Origin: Actinomycetes bacterium
GTDB taxonomy: Bacteria > Actinomycetota > Acidimicrobiia > Acidimicrobiales > RAAP-2
Direction: 5' to 3'
Assembly: GCA_021803085.1 (NCBI GenBank)
Contig: JAJZMD010000221.1
Location: 1-64,000, forward strand
DNA: 64,000 nucleotides
In this document: one piece after another, positions 42,326 to 52,755 of the stretch
How the letters are laid out: each line of letters starts with the position of its first letter
Numbering within the stretch: position 1 is the first letter of the stretch
Notes under the pieces: generated by a model
The model's database searches: none
What the model was told of the DNA's origin: nothing
The model's input: only the letters and a program-made list of their open reading frames with translations
Translations under genes and position numbers: made by a program

Positions 42326-44170
42326 TCAGCTGCTGGTGACGTGCAGGAGAAGGTCGAGTGTCCGGTTCGCCTCAGCCTTGCCCTTGTCGGTCCCCGCGAC
42401 GGCCTCGATCGCCTGGATGATCTCGCTCCCGATCAGCTCACGACGCTCGGCGAGCGCTGTCGCGAGCGCGGCCACGACGGCACTGTGGCGACGGAGCACC
42501 GCTTCGGCATCGGAGTAGGCGTTGTCGAGGAGCCTCCTCACGTCCGCACGCATCTGGCGGTCGCCGAGGACGCTGGAGACGAGCCCGCCGCTGAACGGCT
42601 GCAGCTCCTCCGCCGCCAACGAGACGAGCGAACTGCCGAACCCGTAGGCGCCGACCATCTGCGCGGCGATGCGCGTCGCACCGACGAGGTCGCCGGCAGG
42701 GCCGGAGCTCACCTCGCCGAAGAAGAGCCGCTCTGAAGCTCTGCCCCCCATAGCGATACGAAGCAGGACCTCGCACTCCGACTTCGTACGGGTGAACCGC
42801 TCCTCGGCGTCGGAGTGGGCGAGCATACCCAGCGAGTCGCGGCGCTTCACGATGCTCAGCACGTCGAGCCTGCGCCCTTCGCCGAGGAAATACGCAACCG
42901 TCGCGTGCCCCGCCTCGTGGAACGCGACCCGGCGCCGTTCCTCGTCGGTGTAGACGGTGGCGGTGTCCTTCTCCCCCGTCTCGAACTCGACCTTGGCCTC
43001 GGTCAGGTCCTGGAGCGTGAGCCCGGTCCGACCCCTCATGAGCGCCAGGGGCAAGGCTGTGTTGATGATGTGCGAGATCGCGACAGGGGAGTACCCGGCC
43101 GTCATCCCTGCCACCCGGTCGGCTGCGTCGGAGAGGTCCATGGACTCGTCGCACGCGACCCGCGACAAGTAGTAGCGAGCGATCTCTCCGCGAGCCGACC
43201 GCGAGGGAAGCGGGAAGTGGATGGAGCGGTCGAATCGACCGGGACGGAGCAGCGCAGGATCCAAGCTGTCCGCGCGGTTGGTCGCCGCGACGACGAGGAC
43301 GTTCGGAACCGCGACCGATCTCGGCGGTATCCGCATCGACGGGGGCAGGTAGCGGTTGAGCGGCTCGACGGCGACGCGCCGGACGAGCCGGCTCGACCTC
43401 GTCGGCTGGTCGAACGACTGCATCTCGGTGAGCAGCGTGTTCACGACGCCTGCGAGCCCCTCGCCCCTCGTCCCGCCCATCCCGCTCCTCGCAGAACCGA
43501 TCGCGTCGAGCTCGTCGATGTAACCGATGGCGCCACCTTCGCTCTTGGCATAGCTGCGCAGCACGCGGAAGAAGCTGTGGATCTTGCGACCGGTCATGCC
43601 GTAGAAGTGGGACTGGAACGAGGTCGCGGACACGAAGAGGAAGGGGACGTCGGCCTCCCTGGCCATCGCCTTCGCGAGGTACGTCTTCCCCGTGCCCGGC
43701 GGCCCCTCGAAGAGCACTCCCCGGCGCGGGAGACCTCCGAGCTCCCCGAAGCGCTTGTAGCCAAGGAACAGGTTGAGGGTCTTCACCACCTCGTGCTTCG
43801 TGCTGTCGATGCCCACCACGTCGTCGAGCCCGACGTCGATGTCCCCGGGTCGGAACAAGATGTGCGGGGAGGCCCCGCCACCGACGAACTGTGCCCCGAG
43901 GATCAGGGCAAGGAGCCCGACGAGGAAGAGCGCAGGAAGGTAGCGCCCCAGTGTGCCGGAGACGTGCGGCAGCGGGAGCAGCGTCTCGTGCGCGATCCGG
44001 CGCCAGACGACCCACACGAAGACGAGGGACAGCACGGCGAGGAGCTTCCGGATACGGCGCTGGCGGTGCTGCTCGCGGATCGTGGCGACGTCCCCGTGGT
44101 CTCCGAGGACGGTCGGGCCGACCAGGCTCGTCAGCTGGGTCATCGGCACCTTCGTGCTGTCCGGCTCCAC
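42326..44170 (-). CDS. FtsH-like AAA+ zinc metalloprotease
   Basis: A 614-residue membrane protease. Two transmembrane segments lie close together near residues 42-60 and 78-95, with almost no periplasmic domain, unlike canonical FtsH. The AAA domain has Walker A GPPGTGKT, pore-loop region [11 protein letters not shown], Walker [11 protein letters not shown] (canonical FtsH has IFIDEIDA) and the arginine-finger box [10 protein letters not shown]. The protease has the zinc motif HEAGH. A loop of about 25 residues is inserted after [12 protein letters not shown] 44170 is the start. It probably degrades specific membrane or cytoplasmic targets; it looks like a specialised paralogue and not the housekeeping FtsH. 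Confidence 0.85.
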   Translation of the reverse strand: MEPDSTKVPMTQLTSLVGPTVLGDHGDVATIREQHRQRRIRKLLAVLSLVFVWVVWRRIAHETLLPLPHVSGTLGRYLPALFLVGLLALILGAQFVGGGASPHILFRPGDIDVGLDDVVGIDSTKHEVVKTLNLFLGYKRFGELGGLPRRGVLFEGPPGTGKTYLAKAMAREADVPFLFVSATSFQSHFYGMTGRKIHSFFRVLRSYAKSEGGAIGYIDELDAIGSARSGMGGTRGEGLAGVVNTLLTEMQSFDQPTRSSRLVRRVAVEPLNRYLPPSMRIPPRSVAVPNVLVVAATNRADSLDPALLRPGRFDRSIHFPLPSRSARGEIARYYLSRVACDESMDLSDAADRVAGMTAGYSPVAISHIINTALPLALMRGRTGLTLQDLTEAKVEFETGEKDTATVYTDEERRRVAFHEAGHATVAYFLGEGRRLDVLSIVKRRDSLGMLAHSDAEERFTRTKSECEVLLRIAMGGRASERLFFGEVSSGPAGDLVGATRIAAQMVGAYGFGSSLVSLAAEELQPFSGGLVSSVLGDRQMRADVRRLLDNAYSDAEAVLRRHSAVVAALATALAERRELIGSEIIQAIEAVAGTDKGKAEANRTLDLLLHVTSS

Positions 44171-44397
44171 GGCGTCTCCGCTCCCGGGCGACGGGGGGCC
44201 TCTCGCAGCTCCCGCACGCCCTTCCAGCCGCCGTTCCGCACTGTGCGGAACGCGAGCTACCGGGCGCGATCATCCTCCCCCTGCCGCAACGAGCGATCAG
44301 AATCTGCCCAACGGACGCGCAACTCGGGGCGGGCGCAAGCAGGGAACGCCCGGGGCGGGCGCGGGAAGGGGCGCGATCGCCACCCGAGGCCCGACGG

Positions 44398-45987
44398 TCA
44401 GCCCGAGCGTCTCGCTGCCCCGTCGCTGCGCGGGTCGGCGCCGGCGTCGAGCACCCCGCTCGTACCAACCCGAAGGACCTGGGCATGCCCGGTCTCTTCG
44501 CTGCGCCCCGCGACGATCCGGACGTCGAACCCGCTTTCCAGGAGCGAGGCCATTGCGTCAGCTGGAAGGTCCTGCTCAGCCGTGACGACACGGTGCGGCG
44601 GCACCGCTTCGCTGTCGCCGACCACGAAGCGCGGCGTCGACACCGCCTCGCTCGCGCTCTTCTTCGCGACGAGCTGCAGGAGCACCTGGGCGAGAATCTG
44701 AGGTTGCGAGCGCCCCCCCATCGTCGAAAGGACGAGCGACGAGGCGCCGTCCTCCGCGTCGACCATCGTGGGGCAGAGCGTGTGCGGCGGCATCAGCCCG
44801 GGGCCAAGCTCGCCGGGAGCACCGGGGCGGAGCGTGAACATGCTCTGGCGGTTGTGGTACAGCACACCGGTCGCGGGATCACAGAACCGTGACCCGAAGC
44901 TGTGGAAGACGCTCTGCAGCATGCTCACCGAGTTGCCGTGCTCGTCGTGGACGACCACGGCGACCGTGTCGCCGCTCGGAGGCGGGGTTCCCTCTACGGC
45001 GAGGCGCCGGACACGTCCCGCCGACGGGGCCGGCCCGATGAGATCGATCCCGCCAAGGCGCTCTTGGAGGACGCCCGCTCCCGGTGCTCGCGAGGGGTCA
45101 CAGAGGAGGTCGTCCCGGATCCTCGAGATCTCGTCGAACGCGCGCGCGAGCAACGCTGCGTCGCTCCCGAGCAAGTCGTAGCCGTGCCCGACGAGCGATG
45201 CGAGCAGCTCCGCGAGCCCGGCGAAAAAAGGGCCCTGGGAGGGCAGCCCGGTCGTGTACAGCCGTGGCGCGAGCTCTCCCGCGTGCGCCGTCGCCGGCTC
45301 GCCGACCACGGCGTGGTGCCGAGAGAAGTCCTCGAGCGTGATCGGGCTCCCCGCCGCTTCGAGGCCCCGGACCAGGCGACGAGCCAGCTCCCCGCGGTAG
45401 AACGTCTCGGGGTCGCTTCCGATCTGCACGAGCGTCTCGGCGAGGTGCGGCTGCACGAAGACGCCGCCGGCGGCGAGGCGCGACCCGGGCGGCCCGAAGA
45501 TCTGGTCGAGGCCCGGATCAGGGGTGTCCAGCGCCTGCAGCGCCCGGGCGACCGACGAGGTCACCGGCGCGCCCTCGGCCGCGAGCCCGATCGCCGGTTC
45601 GAGGAGCTGTGCGAGCGGGCGGCTGGCGCCCAGCTCGTGGAGCGCCTGCCACCCTGACACCACGCCGGGCACGCTGATGCTCAGCGGTCCCGTCACCGGA
45701 ACGTGATCTCCGAACTGGAGGCGCAACGCGGCGGCATCGATCGCGCTCGCCGAGCGCCCGACGCCGAAAACGGCACGGGGATGCTCGCCTGCACGCCTCA
45801 CCAGGCCGATCAGGTCTCCGCCCACGGAGCAGTTGTGGGGATAGACGACCGCCAGCACGCCTGCGGCCGCGAGCGCGCCGTCGACGGCGGTGCCGCCCGC
45901 GGAGAGCTGGGCAGCAGCGGCTTCCACCGCCGCAGGGTGAGGTGCGGCGACACCCCACGACCGGCGCTCACCCCGCCGCCCGGTCAC
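44398..45987 (-). CDS. Gamma-glutamyltransferase-family protein
   Basis: A 529-residue Ntn hydrolase starting at GTG 45987, overlapping the ABC ATPase stop (GTGA). The N-terminal half follows GGT ([44 protein letters not shown]). The processing site is [20 protein letters not shown], where Thr would be the new N-terminal nucleophile of the small subunit. The small subunit has [10 protein letters not shown]. No secretion signal is seen, so it appears cytoplasmic. As the last gene of an amino-acid ABC importer operon, it should cleave an imported gamma-glutamyl compound. Confidence 0.85.
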   Translation of the reverse strand: MTGRRGERRSWGVAAPHPAAVEAAAAQLSAGGTAVDGALAAAGVLAVVYPHNCSVGGDLIGLVRRAGEHPRAVFGVGRSASAIDAAALRLQFGDHVPVTGPLSISVPGVVSGWQALHELGASRPLAQLLEPAIGLAAEGAPVTSSVARALQALDTPDPGLDQIFGPPGSRLAAGGVFVQPHLAETLVQIGSDPETFYRGELARRLVRGLEAAGSPITLEDFSRHHAVVGEPATAHAGELAPRLYTTGLPSQGPFFAGLAELLASLVGHGYDLLGSDAALLARAFDEISRIRDDLLCDPSRAPGAGVLQERLGGIDLIGPAPSAGRVRRLAVEGTPPPSGDTVAVVVHDEHGNSVSMLQSVFHSFGSRFCDPATGVLYHNRQSMFTLRPGAPGELGPGLMPPHTLCPTMVDAEDGASSLVLSTMGGRSQPQILAQVLLQLVAKKSASEAVSTPRFVVGDSEAVPPHRVVTAEQDLPADAMASLLESGFDVRIVAGRSEETGHAQVLRVGTSGVLDAGADPRSDGAARRSG

Positions 45988-46844
45988 AGCAGCTTGGCGA
46001 GGAACGACCGGGTCCTCTCGTGGGTGGGGTGGTCGAAGAGCTGGGCAGGCGGCCCCTCTTCCACGATGGCGCCGTCGTCCATCATCACCACTCGATCCGC
46101 GACCTCCCGCGCGAACCCCATCTCGTGACTCACGACGACCATGGTCATGCCCTCCTTGGCAAGATCCCGCATCACCGCGAGCACCTCGCCGATCATCTCG
46201 GGGTCGAGGGCGCTCGTCGGCTCGTCGAAGAGGATCAGTTTCGGCTGCATCGCCAATGCCCTCGCGATCGCCACGCGCTGCTTCTGGCCACCGGAGAGCT
46301 GCGCGGGATGGACGTCCACCTTCGACTCGAGCCCCACCCGCCTCAACAATCGTCTTCCAAGCTCGTCGGCCTGCTCCCTCGGCATCTTGCGGACCTTGCG
46401 CGGTCCAAGCGTGACGTTCTGCAGCGCGGACTTGTTCGGATACAGGTTGAAGTGCTGGAAGACGAAGCCGATCTCGGCGCGCTGACGGGCGATCGTCTTC
46501 GCACGCTCTTCGACCAGCCGTCCTCGGCCATCGGTCCGGTAGCCGATAAGCCGCCCGTTCACGACGATCTGTCCGCGGTCGATGCGTTCGAAGTGGTTGA
46601 TGCACCGGAGGAACGTGGTCTTGCCGGAGCCGGAAGCGCCGATCAGCACGACGACCTCGCCGCGCCCCACCGTGAGGGAGACGCCTTTCAGCACCTCGAG
46701 GGGGCCGAAACGCTTGTGGACGTCGCTCGCTTCCACCATCGCGTCAGGCGACGGCGAGTCGGCGGCGTCCAGACTGGGCGCGGCGGCATCCAGCACAGCA
46801 GCCTTCCCACGCGCCCCCCGCGGAGCCATCGACCGATCACTCAT
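45984..46844 (-). CDS. Polar amino acid ABC transporter ATPase
   Basis: A 286-residue ATPase of the GlnQ/HisP class: Walker [12 protein letters not shown]-loop [18 protein letters not shown], signature [15 protein letters not shown], Walker [16 protein letters not shown] and H-loop [11 protein letters not shown]. The first 35 residues are an extra, probably flexible leader. It overlaps the permease gene by 8 bp and the gamma-glutamyltransferase gene by 4 bp. Confidence 0.92.
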   Translation of the reverse strand: MSDRSMAPRGARGKAAVLDAAAPSLDAADSPSPDAMVEASDVHKRFGPLEVLKGVSLTVGRGEVVVLIGASGSGKTTFLRCINHFERIDRGQIVVNGRLIGYRTDGRGRLVEERAKTIARQRAEIGFVFQHFNLYPNKSALQNVTLGPRKVRKMPREQADELGRRLLRRVGLESKVDVHPAQLSGGQKQRVAIARALAMQPKLILFDEPTSALDPEMIGEVLAVMRDLAKEGMTMVVVSHEMGFAREVADRVVMMDDGAIVEEGPPAQLFDHPTHERTRSFLAKLL

Positions 46845-47751
46845 CTCGTGGGCCCCACAGCAATCCTCGTTGTTGTCTGGGGCCCGGCCTCACGACCACG
46901 TCCAGGACGTTCCTCTCCAGGATCGTCCCTGAGCTGCCCCGCGCTTCGACCGGCGAGCCGGCGGTCGCGACGCGTCTTCGTCCCCAGCTCGCGACCCACG
47001 ACGACCATGGCCGACGCGGACGCACGATTCCCCACCGGCGGTCGATCCGGCGCTCGATCGCAGACTGGATGAACCCCCACACGGTAGTGAGCGCCAGGTA
47101 GTAGATCGCTGCGACTGCGTAGATCTCGAACGTGTTGAAGGTGGAGGAGTTGATCTCCTGGGTCACCAAGAACATCTCGGAAACGCCGATCACACTCGCG
47201 AGCGAGGTGTTCTTCATCATGGCGTTGAAATCGTTACCGAGCGGAGGAACGACGAAGCGCACCGCTTGGGGCACGACGACGAGCCGCATCGCTTGGCCCG
47301 GCGACATGCCAGTCGACATCGCCGCTTCGAATTGGCCGGGATCAACTGCGTTCAGCGCCGCGCGGATGATCTCCCCCATGTAGGCCGCCTCGTTCAACGT
47401 GAAGGTGACGACCGCAGCCTGGACCACGCTCGGGATCACGAACGAGCCGATCGAGATGTTGTTGAAAGTGTAGATTCCGGCTGCGGCAAGGCCGTCGTAG
47501 ACGATGACCAGCTGGATGAGCAGCGGCGTGCCGCGGAATATCCACGTGTAGACCCAGACGAACGCCCGAAGAGGCGCGATCTTCGAGCGCCGGGCGAGCG
47601 CTAGAAGGAGCCCGATGATCGTTGCGAGGGACTGAGCAATGACCGCGAGATAGACGGTCGTCTCCAAACCCTGGAGAAATGCAGTCGAAGGATGGACAAG
47701 AGAGTTCCAGAAGAAACTGGTGTTGAAGTGGAGCCCAGCAGTAGCGAACAA
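46837..47751 (-). CDS. Polar amino acid ABC transporter permease
   Basis: A 304-residue HisM/GlnP-type permease with about five transmembrane segments. The EAA loop is [34 protein letters not shown] is the family entry. A hydrophilic C-terminal tail of about 60 residues is longer than usual and may be poorly folded. The start is TTG 47751, supported by GGGAGGG upstream. Alone in the operon, so it probably forms a homodimer. Confidence 0.88.
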   Translation of the reverse strand: MFATAGLHFNTSFFWNSLVHPSTAFLQGLETTVYLAVIAQSLATIIGLLLALARRSKIAPLRAFVWVYTWIFRGTPLLIQLVIVYDGLAAAGIYTFNNISIGSFVIPSVVQAAVVTFTLNEAAYMGEIIRAALNAVDPGQFEAAMSTGMSPGQAMRLVVVPQAVRFVVPPLGNDFNAMMKNTSLASVIGVSEMFLVTQEINSSTFNTFEIYAVAAIYYLALTTVWGFIQSAIERRIDRRWGIVRPRRPWSSWVASWGRRRVATAGSPVEARGSSGTILERNVLDVVVRPGPRQQRGLLWGPRDE

Positions 47752-47819
47752 CGAGCCCTCCCGGCTCTAGTCCAGCGCAAGCGCCTTCTCGGCCTGCGCG
47801 CTGCCCACCTGCGGTCAGG

Positions 47820-48755
47820 CTAGTTTCGGTCGGGCAGCGGCTTGGCAAGCTCCTCCTGTGTGAGACCGAACCTCTCGAAGATCCGCGCGTACGTGTGGTT
47901 CTTGTAGAGCGTCCTGAACGCCAACGTGACGGCGTGCTCCAGCGCCGGGTCGTTCTTGTTCACCGCGATGCCAGCCAGGATCTTCCCATACGCAGCCCCT
48001 GCGAACTGAAATAGCCCCTTGCGCTGAGCCATGTAGTAAGCGCCGTTCTCGGTCGTCGTCGCGAACGCTGTCGCGCGCCCGAGGGCGAGCTGCTGGAGCG
48101 CCTGGATCGGGGTCTTGAACTGCGTGATTGTGATCGCCTTCTTCCCCGCCTTCGTGCAGGTCTTGCTCTGGGACTGCGCGTCCTCGACGGCGGTAGTCGA
48201 GAAGTTCGCCGCCACGCGGTGGCCGCAGAGGCTCATGTTCATCCCCGTGAGGTGGGAAGGATTGCCCTTCTTCACGACGACAGACTCGCTCGCCCACATG
48301 TACGGAATGAAGTTCACCACCTTGAGTCGTGTGGGCTTGATGTAGAGGTCCGACATGATGAGGTCGCAGTGACCCGCCTGGAGGGCCGGGATGATGTCTG
48401 TGAAGCCGGTGTTGAGCCACACCGCCTTGAGGCCGAGCTCGCGCGCGATGGCGCTGCCGAGCTCGACGTCGGTGCCGGTGGGCACATGGTTGGAGGTGTA
48501 GTACTCGACCGGGGGTGTCGCAATTGTCGAACAGAATTGGAGCTCACCAGCTTGGCGGATCGCCGGAGGCTTGAGCTTCAGCTGCCCTTGCACAGAGGCT
48601 CCTGCGGGTGCCGTGGCAACCACCATCGCGGCACCGACCGTGAGGGAAGCCGCGGCCAGAGCGAGCCTTCCCGCCAGCCATCCTCTCCTTTGACACGGCT
48701 CACCTGCTCCCTGTGAGGGCTGAACGGCCGGTCGACGATTTTGCGTGCGCTGCAT
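47820..48755 (-). CDS. Amino-acid-type periplasmic substrate-binding protein
   Basis: A 311-residue SBP_bac_3 protein with a signal peptide (GRLALAAASLTVGAAMVVATAPAGA) but no lipobox Cys directly after it. The mature part opens AGELQFCSTIATPPVEYY and has GTDVELGSAIARELGL and LQAGHCDLIMSDLYI, the ligand-binding core. Four Cys (about residues 75, 120, 180 and 205) may form disulfides. Start ATG 48755 has GGGGGGAG upstream. It binds the compound delivered to the gamma-glutamyltransferase pathway. Confidence 0.88.
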   Translation of the reverse strand: MQRTQNRRPAVQPSQGAGEPCQRRGWLAGRLALAAASLTVGAAMVVATAPAGASVQGQLKLKPPAIRQAGELQFCSTIATPPVEYYTSNHVPTGTDVELGSAIARELGLKAVWLNTGFTDIIPALQAGHCDLIMSDLYIKPTRLKVVNFIPYMWASESVVVKKGNPSHLTGMNMSLCGHRVAANFSTTAVEDAQSQSKTCTKAGKKAITITQFKTPIQALQQLALGRATAFATTTENGAYYMAQRKGLFQFAGAAYGKILAGIAVNKNDPALEHAVTLAFRTLYKNHTYARIFERFGLTQEELAKPLPDRN

Positions 48756-48773
48756 GCGCTCCCCCCTCGGTCC

Positions 48774-48793
48774 GTGCCAAATCGTATTTGCAC
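48774..48793. promoter_or_regulatory. LacI-type palindromic operator
   Basis: A 20-bp imperfect palindrome in the 39 bp between the lacI stop and the binding-protein start: arms GTGCCAAAT and ATTTGCAC around CGT, differing by one inserted C. It has the size and symmetry of LacI-family operators. It is a likely site for the adjacent regulator to control the importer genes separately from itself. Confidence 0.6.
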
Positions 48794-48794
48794 C

Positions 48795-49871
48795 CTACAG
48801 AGCGCCCGTGCCAAGGTCAATAGCGTCACCAATCCCGCGGGCGGCGCTTGCAGAGGGCAGGCGACGGCTCGACTCCCTCACCTTGAGGATCACGGGGATG
48901 GTCCGCTGGCCCTGCGGTTCTTCACCGTCCAGCCGTCGCCACAGCAGCTCCGCCGCGGCGACGGCCTGCCGCTCGGGCTGGAGATCGACCGCGGTGAGCG
49001 GCGGTGCCGACGAGCGGGCGTGGTTCCCGTCGACCGCGACGGCCACCAGGAGGTCGCCGGGTACCGACAGCCCGGCGCCGGCTACCGCGTGCATCGTGCC
49101 GGGGACGAACCGCTCGGCACCAATGACGATCGCATCGGGACGCGGGTGTGATCGGAGCAGCGAGTGCACCGTGCGATCGGCGCTCTCGTAGGCCGAATTC
49201 ATCGAGACGGAGCGTGCCAGGCCGACGCGCCCATGTCGCTCCGTCCAGGAGCCGTAGGCCTCGCGTTGCTCCTTCGACCAGGCCCCCATGGCCTCGGGCA
49301 CGAGGAGCGCGATCCGCTCCGCGCCCTCCGAGTCGAGATGCTCGAGGAGCGTCTCGATCTCGTCGCCGGTGTCTGACGCAACGCACCACGGGTCGTCGGG
49401 GTCAACGGGGTTCCTCTCGATCGTCACGGTGGGGATGTCAAGACGACGGAGGGTCGTCAGGCGCGGGTCGTCGTCGGTGGGCTCCACGACGATGGCCCCG
49501 TCCGTGGGCAGCGGCACAAGCTTCTCACTCGAACCAACGGGCGGGATCAGCATGACAACGTCGCCTCTGGTGAAGAATGCTTTGGTCATCGCGCTCGCAA
49601 GCCGCATGTAGTAGTCGAGCAAGAGCGCGTCGGAAGAGGCGGGATCCTGCTCGGTCGGCAGCCAGAGCGCCTGGACTCCGTAGCGGCCGGACCGGAGGCC
49701 TCGAGCGATCCGATTCGCCTGGTAGCCGAGGCGGTCAGCGGTTCGCTGGATCTGCGCACGCGTCCGCGGGTCGATTCGGCCCTTCCCGTTCAACGCGTGG
49801 GAGACGGTGGTCGGTGAGACCCCGGCCGCGGCGGCGACATCTCGTATCGTCGTTCGGCGCGCGACTGCCAC
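48795..49871 (-). CDS. LacI-family transcriptional regulator
   Basis: A 358-residue regulator starting at GTG 49871 with GAGAGGG upstream. The N-terminal LacI helix-turn-helix is TTIRDVAAAAGVSPTTVSHALNGKGRI with the hinge helix RIARGLRSGRYG. The effector domain follows the periplasmic-binding-protein fold (DGAIVVEP, IPTVTIERNP, RIALLVPEAMG, DAIVIGAERF). It is the first gene of the minus-strand cluster that continues with the amino-acid importer and gamma-glutamyltransferase and is the probable local repressor. The ligand is unknown. Confidence 0.9.
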   Translation of the reverse strand: MAVARRTTIRDVAAAAGVSPTTVSHALNGKGRIDPRTRAQIQRTADRLGYQANRIARGLRSGRYGVQALWLPTEQDPASSDALLLDYYMRLASAMTKAFFTRGDVVMLIPPVGSSEKLVPLPTDGAIVVEPTDDDPRLTTLRRLDIPTVTIERNPVDPDDPWCVASDTGDEIETLLEHLDSEGAERIALLVPEAMGAWSKEQREAYGSWTERHGRVGLARSVSMNSAYESADRTVHSLLRSHPRPDAIVIGAERFVPGTMHAVAGAGLSVPGDLLVAVAVDGNHARSSAPPLTAVDLQPERQAVAAAELLWRRLDGEEPQGQRTIPVILKVRESSRRLPSASAARGIGDAIDLGTGAL

Positions 49872-50087
49872 CGTTCCCTCTCTGTTTTGCAGATTGCCCA
49901 ATACCATAGCGTTCGTCGGGCGTCCGGCTCGAAACTGAGCGGCGAAAGGCGCGCCGGTTTCCTCGACACGAGACGATTCCGGAGCAGCTCCGCTCGAACG
50001 CCACGAGGTCAGGCAGCATCGGGGAGACGCTGCCTGCACGATCCAGGGTGACCGCACGAAGGTCGGGGAGACCTCGGCCGGGCTTGG

Positions 50088-50891
50088 TCAGGCGCGAGTC
50101 CCGCCGAGGAAGCTCTCGACGAACTCGGGGCTGGACGCCAGCACGTCCGGCGAGCCGTGCATCACGACGCGGCCGCCGCCGAGCACGTAGGTTCGGTCGG
50201 AGATCTGCAGCACCGCCCGAGCGCGTTGCTCGACGACGAGAACCGAGGTGCCGATGTCCGCCAGGTGACGGACGTGGCCCTCGAGGACCTCCCGCGCGAC
50301 CGCCGGCGCGAGGTTGGCGGTCGGCTCGTCGAGCGCGACGAGCGCCGGCTGGAGCATGAGGACCCTCCCCATGGCCAACATCTTGCGCTCCCCTCCCGAG
50401 AGCTTGGCAGCCCGCCGCGTCAGCATGCGCCGCAGCTGGGGGAACACCTCGAGCACGTTGTCGATACGACCAGCGACCTCCCCCTTCGGGAGGAGGTACC
50501 CCCCGACCTCGAGGTTCTCGCGTACGGTGAGCGGGGAGAAGACGTCGTCGACTTGAGGGACGTAGCCCGCGCCGGCTCGCACGATCTCTTCGGGCGCCCA
50601 CCCGGTCACGTCCGCGTCGTCGAGCAGCACCCGCCCGCCCATGACGTCGACGAGCCCGACGATCGCCTTCAGGAGCGTGGACTTGCCGGATCCGTTCGGC
50701 CCGACCAGCGAGACGATCTCGCCTGGTCGCACGTCGAGTGAGACGTCGTGGACGATCGGGCTCCGGTCGTACCCGGCCGTGAGCGACGAGACGCTGAGGG
50801 ACGAGCCGCCGCCTCGGAGCGTACCGGATGCACCGGGCCTACCGGGCGTACCGGATGCCTCGAGGTGCGAGACGCTGTCGAACGCGGCCAT
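50088..50891 (-). CDS. livF: Branched-chain-type ABC transporter ATPase LivF
   Basis: A 267-residue ATPase starting at ATG 50891, two bases past the upstream stop. Walker A VGPNGSGKST, Q-loop YVPQVDDVFSPLTV, signature KLSGGERKMLAMGRVL, Walker B ALVALDEPTANLAP. A 20-residue Gly/Ser/Pro leader (TPGRPGASGT) precedes the domain and comes from a short DNA repeat. It is the second ATPase of the Liv-type importer. Confidence 0.9.
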   Translation of the reverse strand: MAAFDSVSHLEASGTPGRPGASGTLRGGGSSLSVSSLTAGYDRSPIVHDVSLDVRPGEIVSLVGPNGSGKSTLLKAIVGLVDVMGGRVLLDDADVTGWAPEEIVRAGAGYVPQVDDVFSPLTVRENLEVGGYLLPKGEVAGRIDNVLEVFPQLRRMLTRRAAKLSGGERKMLAMGRVLMLQPALVALDEPTANLAPAVAREVLEGHVRHLADIGTSVLVVEQRARAVLQISDRTYVLGGGRVVMHGSPDVLASSPEFVESFLGGTRA

Positions 50892-50892
50892 G

Positions 50893-52749
50893 TCAGCCGA
50901 CAAGGTACGCCTCCACCACCTCGCTTCGTTGGCGGAGCTGCGACATCGTGCCCTCGGCGAGCAGCCTGCCATCGGCCATGACGAAGATCGGATCGGCGAA
51001 CTCGTCCATGATCGCGAGCTCGTGCTCGACCATCACGATCGACAGACCTTGTCCGAGCAGTCCGAGAAGCTGAGAGCCGATCTCTCTCGCCAGATGCGGG
51101 TGCACCCCCGCCATGGGCTCGTCGAGCAAGAGGACGGTCGGCTCCGCCATGAGGGCACGCATGATCTCGACGAGCCGGCGCTGGCCGCCTGAGAGCTCGC
51201 CCCCGTAGGCGTCGGCGAGCTTCGAGAGCCCGAACTGGTCGATGAGCGCCTCTGCACGAGCGATGTGCGCCTCCTCTTGCTCGCGCCAATAGCGTGGACC
51301 CGCGAGCGCGCCGCGGAAGGAATTCCCGCGCTGCTCGGGGACAGCGGAGAGAAGGTTCTCCACCACCGTGAGCCGCTTGTACTCGCTCGCCAGCTGGAAG
51401 GTCCGCACAAGACCCATCCTCGCCCGCCGGTATGCGGGCACCGCGGTCACGTCCTCGCCGAGGTACCGGACGATCCCGCTCGTCGGGGCGAGCGTGCCCG
51501 CGAGCATCGCGAGCAACGTCGACTTCCCGGCGCCGTTCGGCCCGATCAGCCCGCTCAGCTTCCCGGCCGGGAAAGCGATGCTCACGCCGTCGACGGCATG
51601 GACCCCCTCGAAGTGCCGCGTGAGCTCGACGGCCTCCAGGACCGGCCCTGGCGCTCGACGAGCAGCTTCGGCGGTCCCCGGGCGGCGCCACGCGGCGATG
51701 CCGGCGGGCGCGCTGCGCGCCGGCATCTCGGCTCCTGCGGCCATGGCGCTCGGGGCCGGCTCGCGCCGATCGTCAGCGGTGCGAACGGCTCGACCTGCGC
51801 GCGCGGCGCGAGAGAGGAGGATCCGGCGTTCGGGGAGGATCCCCTGGGGTCGCCACCACAGAAAGAGCACGATCAGCAGGCCGATCGCGACCCACTGAAG
51901 CGCAGGAATGAACCCCGGCGGTCCCACCGCCGGGATGTAGCGGGTCGCCTCCTCGAACCCAAGTGGGACGAGGATCGCCCCGAGCACCGCGCCCTTATGA
52001 TTGCCGACCCCGCCGATGATCACGGCGGCGAAGAGGACGATCGTCTCGGCGTACCCCCACGCCTGAGGGTCCCACAACGTGATGAACCCGACGAGGACGC
52101 CGCCCGAGAGCCCGGCGACGGCGCCACCGAGCACGAGCTGCGCGGTGCGAAGCTGGCGCAGGTTCGCACCGAGGGAGTCGGCGACCGCGTCGTTGTCACG
52201 CATCGCCCGCAGCGTGCGGCCGTAGGGAGACCGCACGACCCGCCGGAGGAAGAAGTAGACGGCCGCGGCGAGGACGACTGCGCCCGCCGAGTACGCCCAG
52301 GCATACGCGGCGCCCTGTGGTGTCGCCTCGCCGGAGAACGGCTGGGGCACGAGCGACAGCCCCGCCGCACCGTTGAAAAGGGGTCGGAAGTTGGTCACCA
52401 AGAGGTTGCACATGAGTGCGGTCACGAGGAGCCCGACCGCGGCGAAGTCTCCTCGCAGCCGCTTGCCGAGTATGAAGGTGAACGGCACCGCGACGAGCGC
52501 ACCCGCTGCGGCGGCCCCGATCCAGGGAAGGGGCCAGGGGAGGTGCAGGCCGCCGACATAGATCTGGAAGCCGCCGTTGGCGCTTTCCGGTGGCAAGGAG
52601 AGAACGGCCGCAACGTAGGCGCCGACGGATTGGAAGATGATGTAGCCGAAGTTCGTCACTCCCGCGTACCCGAACTGCTGGCTGAGGCCCAGGCACGCGA
52701 CGGCATCGACGCCGCCGTAGACGAGCAAGGTCGTGAGGTAGTACACCAT
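50893..52749 (-). CDS. Fused LivM permease and LivG ATPase
   Basis: A 618-residue fusion. Residues 1-300 are a LivM permease (SPYGRTLRAMRDNDAVADSLGAN, IIGGVGNHKGAVLGAI). After an Ala/Pro/Arg-rich linker (about 300-360), residues 360-618 are a LivG ATPase: Walker A IGPNGAGKST, LVRTFQLASEYKRLTVVENLL, signature ELSGGQRRLVEIMRAL, Walker B VLLLDEPMAGVHP. The first permease residues are close to full length. Such LivM-LivG fusions are known in actinobacteria and proteobacteria and form one half of the importer. Confidence 0.92.
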   Translation of the reverse strand: MVYYLTTLLVYGGVDAVACLGLSQQFGYAGVTNFGYIIFQSVGAYVAAVLSLPPESANGGFQIYVGGLHLPWPLPWIGAAAAGALVAVPFTFILGKRLRGDFAAVGLLVTALMCNLLVTNFRPLFNGAAGLSLVPQPFSGEATPQGAAYAWAYSAGAVVLAAAVYFFLRRVVRSPYGRTLRAMRDNDAVADSLGANLRQLRTAQLVLGGAVAGLSGGVLVGFITLWDPQAWGYAETIVLFAAVIIGGVGNHKGAVLGAILVPLGFEEATRYIPAVGPPGFIPALQWVAIGLLIVLFLWWRPQGILPERRILLSRAARAGRAVRTADDRREPAPSAMAAGAEMPARSAPAGIAAWRRPGTAEAARRAPGPVLEAVELTRHFEGVHAVDGVSIAFPAGKLSGLIGPNGAGKSTLLAMLAGTLAPTSGIVRYLGEDVTAVPAYRRARMGLVRTFQLASEYKRLTVVENLLSAVPEQRGNSFRGALAGPRYWREQEEAHIARAEALIDQFGLSKLADAYGGELSGGQRRLVEIMRALMAEPTVLLLDEPMAGVHPHLAREIGSQLLGLLGQGLSIVMVEHELAIMDEFADPIFVMADGRLLAEGTMSQLRQRSEVVEAYLVG

Positions 52750-52755
52750 CCCAGC

